This document shows, piece by piece, positions 57,839-64,000 of a stretch of 64,000 nt of DNA. The position numbers and the translations under genes are program-made. The notes beneath the pieces were generated by a model that was given only the letters and a program-made list of their open reading frames with translations, was not told the origin of the DNA and did not search any database. Every line of letters begins with the position of its first letter. Within the stretch, counting starts at the first letter, position 1. Origin of the DNA: Melampsora larici-populina 98AG31 (Eukaryota; Basidiomycota; Pucciniomycetes; Pucciniales; Melampsoraceae); NCBI RefSeq assembly GCF_000204055.1, contig NW_006768767.1, positions 2,200,176 through 2,264,175 of the forward strand, given 5' to 3'.

Positions 57839-58014
57839 CAGTTAAACCCGCGCAAACACATAATTTGGGGGGACAACTTTTGCTATGCATTTTGATGGGT
57901 TATGCAATTCTGTGGTCAAATTTGGCAGTAAAAACCATCAAGATTGATGATTTTTTCTATCCATTATCACAGGTTATGCACCTGTGTGGGTATGCATTTG
58001 CACGGCTTTGACTG
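57839..58014. mobile_element. Pogo/Tigger-like MITE, 176 bp, older copy
   Basis: Same length as 54972-55147 and alignable to its complement throughout. The left flank is TA (57837-57838); the right flank has decayed to CA. Several CpG sites of the other copy are TpG or CpA here. Confidence 0.85.
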
Positions 58015-58534
58015 CATACCTTTTTTGAGTCCCACTTTTCCTTTTTTACATTGGAATTCATTTGTAACATATTGTATTGGCATGTATTGCTTGGGCAACA
58101 CCATATGAGCCACAAGATTTTTTTTTTCTATGGGGATTGAGAAATCATTGATGAGACCAACACCAATGACTGGCCTTCTGTATCTGCTTTGGCCATCAAC
58201 CTTGACTTGTGTCAGAGTCCTGCCAACATGTGATCAAGCTGTTGGACATTTTTCACGCTTGACTCATGCATATCACATTATTTGACAGCCAGCCCAAAAA
58301 GATATTGCAAGGATATCTTGCAGCCAACCGCACAATGTCCTTGGGGAGGATGAAGAATGGAAATCCTAACCCATCAACTGGTTGACCCGTAGTGTAGTGA
58401 GGCCATCATGACAGGTCACTCACGACCTGTAATGGGAGCAAATTTTTAAAAAAAGGTTTTCATTGATTTTTAACCCTTTTGGACATGATCCCCCCGGAAC
58501 ACTGGAAGGGCTGTGAAATTTTGTATCTGCTACT

Positions 58535-58615
58535 GAGTAGCAGCTACTATGTGCTACATGCCGTTTTCTGACGTGCAGGTGTTGATAATTTCAACTGTAA
58601 GACCTAAGTGTACAT
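58535..58615. repeat. Old dispersed repeat, copy 2
   Basis: GTAGCAGCTACTATGTGCTA...TTTCTGACGTGCAGG...GTAAGACCTAAGTGTACA matches 19979-20062. The similarity is interrupted by the MITE at 58624-58950 and resumes after it. Confidence 0.6.
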
Positions 58616-58623
58616 ATTGTGCA

Positions 58624-58950
58624 TCAGCCTGAGCTGCAACTCAAAAGATGTGGGTAATGGCCTACCCGCACCCCAAACCAATGTCCAATAAGCCCCCCCG
58701 CGGCCAAACCCTACGCCAAACTGATCAAAACCCAGCCCTCAGAAGCCCCCCCACCCCTATCCCAAATGTCTATAACCCGTGGGAAGCCAGGGGTCCCTGC
58801 GGATCAGATTGGAGGTTTGAGGACTATGCCCCCCCCAAACCCTACAGTGCCCCCAATGAATTGGGGTCCCAAAAAGCCTGACCAAACCCGCACCCCAAGG
58901 GTTTGGGGCTCAGGGAACCCTTGGTGCATTGGTTCCAGGGCTCAGGCTGA
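58624..58950. mobile_element. CCCC-rich MITE, 327 bp, 8-bp target duplication
   Basis: TCAGCCTGAGC at the left and its complement at the right; ATTGTGCA directly outside both ends (58616-58623, 58951-58958). The interior is unusually rich in CCCCCC and CCAAACCC. The open frames within it are a by-product of this composition. Confidence 0.8.
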
Positions 58951-58958
58951 ATTGTGCA

Positions 58959-59798
58959 GAACCTTTAATAGCCATATGCTACTGTATCCTTCCTGAGCTT
59001 GACCTCTTCTGCACTGTCAACCAAAAAATTGCATCTCCTGGAAAACATAGATGATGCAGACTTGGGAGTTCCCAAATATGCTGAATGTTACTCTGAATTC
59101 AAGAATAAAGGGTGTTCCCCACGGTAGTGTGTGTTTACTCTTGCATTGTGAATGCTTATAGAGCATACTCGGAACAATGGTTTTCTTGCTCAAGGCTCTA
59201 AAGTCCTTTTATCATAAGATATATTGTGATCTATGGATCATTATAGAGATTTTCACATCATATAACAGATTTTCATCTATACTCTGGAATTCCATATTTG
59301 CCAAAATGTATGATAAAAATAGGTGAATGGCATGATGAATGTTAATGTTGAGTGGCCCAAAAGGTAAAAATCAATATACTACAAGTCAACAAAAAGCTCA
59401 TGATGATCTTATTTATGAGCATCTCAGAAGAGAAACAATTTCCTGTCCTGAGCGTTTGAGTAAATCTACTTCCTGATTTGACATCTATACAACAAGGATC
59501 AAATGAGGTATTCACTGTCCATATTAAGCTATTGGAATTGATGAACTACTTGGTCCACATTTTGAAATGATCTGGTTCATTGTAGAATTTAACTTGACTT
59601 TCCTCTAGCTCTTGCCTTATGAGGAATGAGAGCTGGAGTGGTAATCAACACGATCATTCTCACTCCTTTCTTGGTGCAGTTTCAATTCTCCATCATATCA
59701 AAGGACTGAAGTCTTTAGAAATAATTTGCTAAAAGGACTCTTAACTTTCTAAAAGTTGAAACACGCTTTGAATGTAAGAAATTGACCTCATTGAGGTT
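58959..59798. other. Gene-free stretch
   Basis: AT-rich; no gene, repeat or RNA recognised. Confidence 0.4.
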
Positions 59799-59805
59799 CA
59801 TGTAC

Positions 59806-60257
59806 CAACACTGCCACAATTACTTTACCAGTATTGGTATCGTAGCGGTATCGTAGTTTTTTTTTGGGTATCGTATTGTCAGTATCAGTATCGCAGCCAC
59901 AATACGGTACTGCCCGATCCTCCTGGCAGTATCGTGTATGGCGTTACTTTACTTAGTATCGTATCGCCCCCCAAGTACGATACTGGAATGGGCCCAAGGA
60001 AGTATCGAGTACAAAATCTCTATTGATTTTGTGTCTGGGAGTGCAATACTACGATACAGTATCAGTATCTGATCGGTATCGTGACAAGATACGGTACTAG
60101 GTATTGGGCGGCACAGTATTGCCATTGCGATACTTTACTGAGTATCGTATGGTGGGTACAACTACGTTACTGAGGCTCAGTTTCTCTAGTATTGTAGACC
60201 CGTTACTTTACTGAGTATCGTCAATACGATACCAGTATTGTATTTGTGGCAGCGTTG
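59806..60257. mobile_element. MITE built of GTATCGTA words, 452 bp
   Basis: CAACACTGCCACAA at the left with the complement of CAACGCTGCCACAA at the right; CATGTAC outside both ends (59799-59805, 60258-60264). Internally GTATCGTA/TACGATAC words occur many times in both orientations, making it highly foldable. The CAAC start is shared with the hAT element at 36518. Confidence 0.85.
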
Positions 60258-60272
60258 CATGTACTGCTTATT

Positions 60273-60662
60273 TCACAGTGGCTTATTTCTAACCAGGTTT
60301 CCCTTTGAATTATCTAAGAAAACAAGGCAAAAGAGATACAGCACAATCTGTTTGTAATAACACAACCTTTGTTGATTGCCAGGCTTAATAAGCTCGTTGA
60401 TAATGTACAGAACCATTTGAACATGGTAAGTGGATGTGTTAGGAAAGATCAAGGAAGGATGCCTGTCTGGGGGTGCAGAGGAAATGTAGCCAGGTTGGAC
60501 AACGATACCAGTAAGCAATGAGGATGCAACACTTGGAATGACACTGAGCAGCTGGATCTGTGTTGTCAACATATGCTGTAGATGGTAATCTCTGTTCTGG
60601 TCAGGTTCTTGTGAATTCTGGATTTTGAATTCTGAAAGGGGAATATACATACTGTGTGCCAT
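60273..60662 (-). other. Orphan 129-codon open frame
   Basis: The frame starts MAHSMYIPLSEFK and has a Pro/His patch (SSAPPDRHPSLIFP), then a hydrophobic C-terminal stretch. No family is recognised, no introns or partner are evident, and it abuts a MITE. It may be a chance frame or an exon remnant. Confidence 0.15.
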
Positions 60663-61158
60663 ATCATATATGTAGCCAAATTTTGTTTGGTAATATTAGC
60701 CATCACAGAATTTTACAACCCTTTGGTCACTCTGCATCACTTGGTGATACATTAAGGTGAGATCTGCCAAAAGACTTTTAGCATGTCTCCTCCTCTGATT
60801 TGATTTTTTAAAGTGAATTTTTCTTTTCATTACATATAACACTGACTAAACAAGTCAAATAAGAGAGTGACTAGCTTATCTCAGAGATTTGGTCATCTAG
60901 TTGGAGCAAGGCAGGTTTCAGACTTTTCAGACATCAGGGGATTAACACTTTTTTCTTTCTTTGACTGATGTTTTGATCTCATTTGAGACACACTTGAAGT
61001 GTTGTTAACTTTTAGGATTTTGGAAAACTTGAGTGTATGAATATATTAATATCCAGTAGCAATTCAATCACCTTTAGGCTTTGAGCCTACCCAAATTAAG
61101 GAGGCAGTCATCCAGAGTCATCCTCTAGTCTGTCACACCTATATGCAATTGTGGCATA

Positions 61159-61306
61159 CAAAGTAGAAACCCGGAATCAAATCTAGTTCTTTTCCCAGTT
61201 TGTTTGGCTGTATGTAGAATCAGTTTTCTCAGTTTTCCCAAACTGATTCTACAGCCAAAAAAAAAACTGGAGAAAAATTGGGAATTCATTCCGGGTTTTT
61301 ACTTTG
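61159..61306. mobile_element. Foldback MITE, 148 bp, TA-flanked
   Basis: CAAAGTAGAAACCCGGAAT at the left and ATTCCGGGTTTTTACTTTG at the right; inner arms also pair (TAGAATCAGTTT with AAACTGATTCTA). TA lies at 61157-61158 and 61307-61308. Almost the whole element is one hairpin. Confidence 0.85.
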
Positions 61307-61875
61307 TATCCCATAAATGCACACCCAATCAAGGAATTCAGTGGAGGATGCACAAGTCATTTAGTCGTGAAACTTTTTTTGATATCTACAGAGCTGAGCA
61401 GGCATTTGATTCCCCACCTTAACCGCCTATCCTAGCATCAAGAAGAGTCACAGGGGGAAAAGGGGGTTGCTTGTGGCGTGGGGCAACAGTGATGAACCTG
61501 GTGAGATTGAGTGAGCGTAAATGGGCTCAATATTTTTGCTGGTTAAATACAAACTTCAGTTGATGGATTTGGATGCTGTCTTGGATAGGTCTCGGATGGG
61601 TTTAACTTTTGGGAGAGTTGACAAGTTCGTTTTTGATGAATATGTGGGATGGATATGTTCAGCAGGGTCTGGGAGAGTTCAAACTTTGAATTGAAAGTGG
61701 GCTTAATTCGGGTCGAGTATTAATGGAACACCACTTCGAAGTTTCGGGTTCAATACTCGATCATCCACTGTTCAAGTTCCTGAAGAAATCCAAACTCATC
61801 AAACCTCACGACAATTCTTTCATCTCAAACCAAAAAACCTCGAATCGAAACCCTCAAGAAACTCCGCGACCAAAA

Positions 61876-63995
61876 ATGTTCAAGAAATGTGCACCGAACC
61901 GGATTCTAAGTTTTCACCGATTCTCAAACCCTCGATTTCCCACACCCATAGCACCAACAAGAAATTATGATCCATCACGAAATTCTTACTCAACTCAAAC
62001 TCCTATCATTGATCCGAAATATATCATGAATCCAAATTCAGACTCAGATTCAAGAAATTTCAAAACATTTAAAGTTTTAGATTCATTTGGAAATTTAATT
62101 TCAAAAGAAACTAATCTTTTATCTATGAATGATATATCATTTAGTACAAAGATATACGAATTAATGGTAGGATTACCCATGTAAATTTCACATTCCCATT
62201 CCTCTTTCCAAAAACAAAAGTCCTAATTTTTTGTGGGTTTTTTTTCTTTTTGGCTTCTGTTTTTTTTTTGTGTAGGATAGATTCAACTATGAATAATTTA
62301 CAAAGACAAGGTAGGGTTTCGTTTTATATGACAAGTTATGGTGAAGAAGCTTCAGTGGTTGGGTCTAGTGCTGCTTGGAATCAAGATGATGTGGTCTTTG
62401 CTCAATACAGAGGTTCGGTTCTCTTAATTCATCCCCTCTTCTCCTCCCCCGAAAAAGATGATGTATTTTTGATACGTTTTTTTTTGGTTTAGATGAGGTT
62501 TGAAAACTGATCATGTTTTTTGGTTTTTTTTGGTGCTTATTTGGGTGGAATGTTTTTTGTTTCGTTAGAACAAGGTGTTTTACTTTGGAGAGGTTGTAGG
62601 TAAGAACTAAATTTACAAAGTCGAAATTCCAACCCCATCCATCGATCCATCAACCAAAAGGAAAAAACAAACTAATCATCAAACCCGTGAATTGTGTTCC
62701 TATAAAAAAACTCAAAAACAGTTTAGATTACTTAATGGCACAATGTTTCTCAACCCACTCAGATCAATCATCCAAAGGCCGACAAATGCCAGTCCATTAC
62801 AGCTCCAAAGCCCATAACTTCTACTCTATCAGTTCTCCATTAGGCACTCAAATCCCTCAATCATCCGGTGCAGCTTATAGTTTAAAAAGAGACATCAACC
62901 TAAAAAAAATCAAAAATGATGATAACCAAAAAAGATGTGTGGTGTGTTATATTGGTGAAGGTGCGGCTAGTGAAGGTGATTTTCATGCGGGTGTTAATAT
63001 GGCTTCTGTACTGGGTGGTCCGATCGTTTTCTTTATAAGAGTTTGTGAATTTCTTTTTCTTTTTCGCCTCTTCTTTATTTGGGGGTTTCAGATTTGGTTT
63101 GATATAGAGTGTTTGGGTTTTAGAATAATGGATTTGCGATTTCTACACCTTCAAATCAACAATTCAAAGGAGACGGAATCGCATCCCGAGCCATCGGTAA
63201 GCCCAATCCACAAATCCCAATCCCGCAAAAAACCTCAATCCAACATAATTTCCTTTTGCGTATCTGTTTGTAGGGTATGGAATTAAGGCTATCAGAGTAG
63301 ACGGAAACGATCCGATTGCCGTTTATTTAGCGTGTAAGGAAGCCAGAAGATTAGCTATCCAAGGTGAAGGAGAACCGATCTTGGTAGAAGCTATGACTTA
63401 TAGAGTGGGACATCATTCGACTTCAGATGATTCTAGTGCTTATCGAAACCGTTCTGAAGTTGATGAAGTTTGTTTCAATCTCTTACTCTTTCTTTTTTTG
63501 ATTTCTCATTTCTTTTTCTCTTTTTCTCATTTCTTGGGTTGATTTTTTTTTTTTTTTTTTTGGTTTTTTTCTTTGGGTGGGGGTTGGGGTTTGGGTTTGG
63601 TTTGAAAAAAGTGGAGAAAAAAAGATAATCCTGTGGATCGGATGAGAAGGTTTTTAGAACATCAAACTTGGTGGAATTCAACCAAAGAAAAAGATTTGAT
63701 CGATTCATGGAAATCTAAAATTTCAAAATCCACCAAACTTGCCGAAAAAGTAAAGTTCAAACTCCTTACCATTAAATCTTTCAAAAATTGAATTGAATTG
63801 ATTTTTTTCTTTGGTTTGGATGGGATGGAATAGGCATTCAAACCTGAGATTTCTCAAATGTGGACAGATGTGTTTTATGAAACTGATCAATTACATTTAA
63901 TTCAACAAAAAGAAGAAAGTGAAAAGGTTTTAAAGAGATGGGCAAAGTATAAATTATATGAACATGAACTTGATCGATACAAATCAAAAGAATGA
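61876..63995 (+). CDS. BCKDHA: Branched-chain 2-oxoacid dehydrogenase E1 component, alpha subunit (mitochondrial)
   Basis: Eight exons (61876-62180, 62276-62412, 62569-62599, 62722-63040, 63124-63196, 63274-63467, 63612-63749, 63834-63995) give 452 residues, close to the family's usual 445. The thiamine-diphosphate motif is present: [13 protein letters not shown] to FFIRNNGFAIS. The phosphorylation-loop region [16 protein letters not shown] follows, typical of BCKDH E1 alpha rather than pyruvate dehydrogenase. The start [17 protein letters not shown] gives a basic, acid-poor mitochondrial presequence; an in-frame ATG at 61723 adds 51 residues and is less likely. With the beta subunit it decarboxylates the 2-oxo acids of Leu, Ile and Val in the matrix. 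The introns after exons 4 and 6 use GTTTGT donors. The stop is at 63993-63995. Confidence 0.93.
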
Positions 63996-64000
63996 AAGAC

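Noticed and set aside
58648..58881. Pro-rich open frame
   Set aside because: A product of the C-rich MITE interior; both overlapping frames look equally protein-like and neither is conserved in any visible way.

Overview
The window is a transposon-packed piece of a fungal nuclear genome. A basidiomycete, most probably a rust fungus (Pucciniales), is the best fit. It has short GT-AG introns (about 55-100 bp), AT-rich intergenic DNA, PIF/Harbinger elements carrying a transposase plus a SANT/Myb-like partner, a DUF6589-type protein next to a RecQ-like helicase, and degraded small secreted-protein genes. The rust assignment is an inference from family content, since no rRNA or marker gene is present.

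Only two host genes look intact. A RING-H2 E3 ubiquitin ligase (five exons, 13294-16338) has a possible N-myristoylation start. The mitochondrial branched-chain 2-oxoacid dehydrogenase E1 alpha subunit (eight exons, 61876-63995) ends five bases before the window edge. Two host-derived loci are decayed. One is a secreted-protein gene with kinase-like features, truncated by the window start at 1-361 and present again as a pseudogene at 11074-11756 within a segmental duplication. The other is a pseudogene of the cohesin subunit SCC3/STAG (29959-31222).

Layout: 1-1900 is the left duplicated segment with two MITEs. 1902-4772 and 4776-9211 are two different PIF/Harbinger elements lying end to end. 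9212-13293 holds the right duplicated segment and small MITEs. The RING gene follows. 18.3-21.2 kb holds MITEs and a deletion derivative of a hAT element. 21864-28138 is a MITE split by a full-length LINE-type retrotransposon (22235-28116) whose catalytic residues are mutated. 28.1-35.2 kb holds inverted-repeat elements and the SCC3 pseudogene. 35.9-42.7 kb is a tyrosine-recombinase retrotransposon (RT/RNase H then recombinase) split by a hAT element (36518-41258), which itself contains a 463-bp MITE. 45658-53760 is an 8.1-kb element with nearly identical 265-bp terminal inverted repeats. 53.8-61.7 kb is gene-free and full of small inverted-repeat elements.

The most interesting object is the 8.1-kb element. 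Its long TIRs are tipped by a 44-nt hairpin. It encodes two convergent genes ending 22 bp apart: a DUF6589 protein (six exons, one in-frame stop) and a RecQ-like DEAH helicase with a long Asn/Tyr-rich tail (four exons, open). Both read inward from TIRs holding the same TATA-like sequence. It does not match the usual organisation of a named DNA-transposon superfamily that I recognise, and it may be an autonomous or recently autonomous transposon of an undescribed type.

A second theme is decay by C-to-T change. Most of the stop codons that break these genes are TGA where the protein context suggests Arg (CGA to TGA), and a pair of related MITEs differs largely at CpG sites. This suggests CpG methylation and deamination as the main inactivating process.
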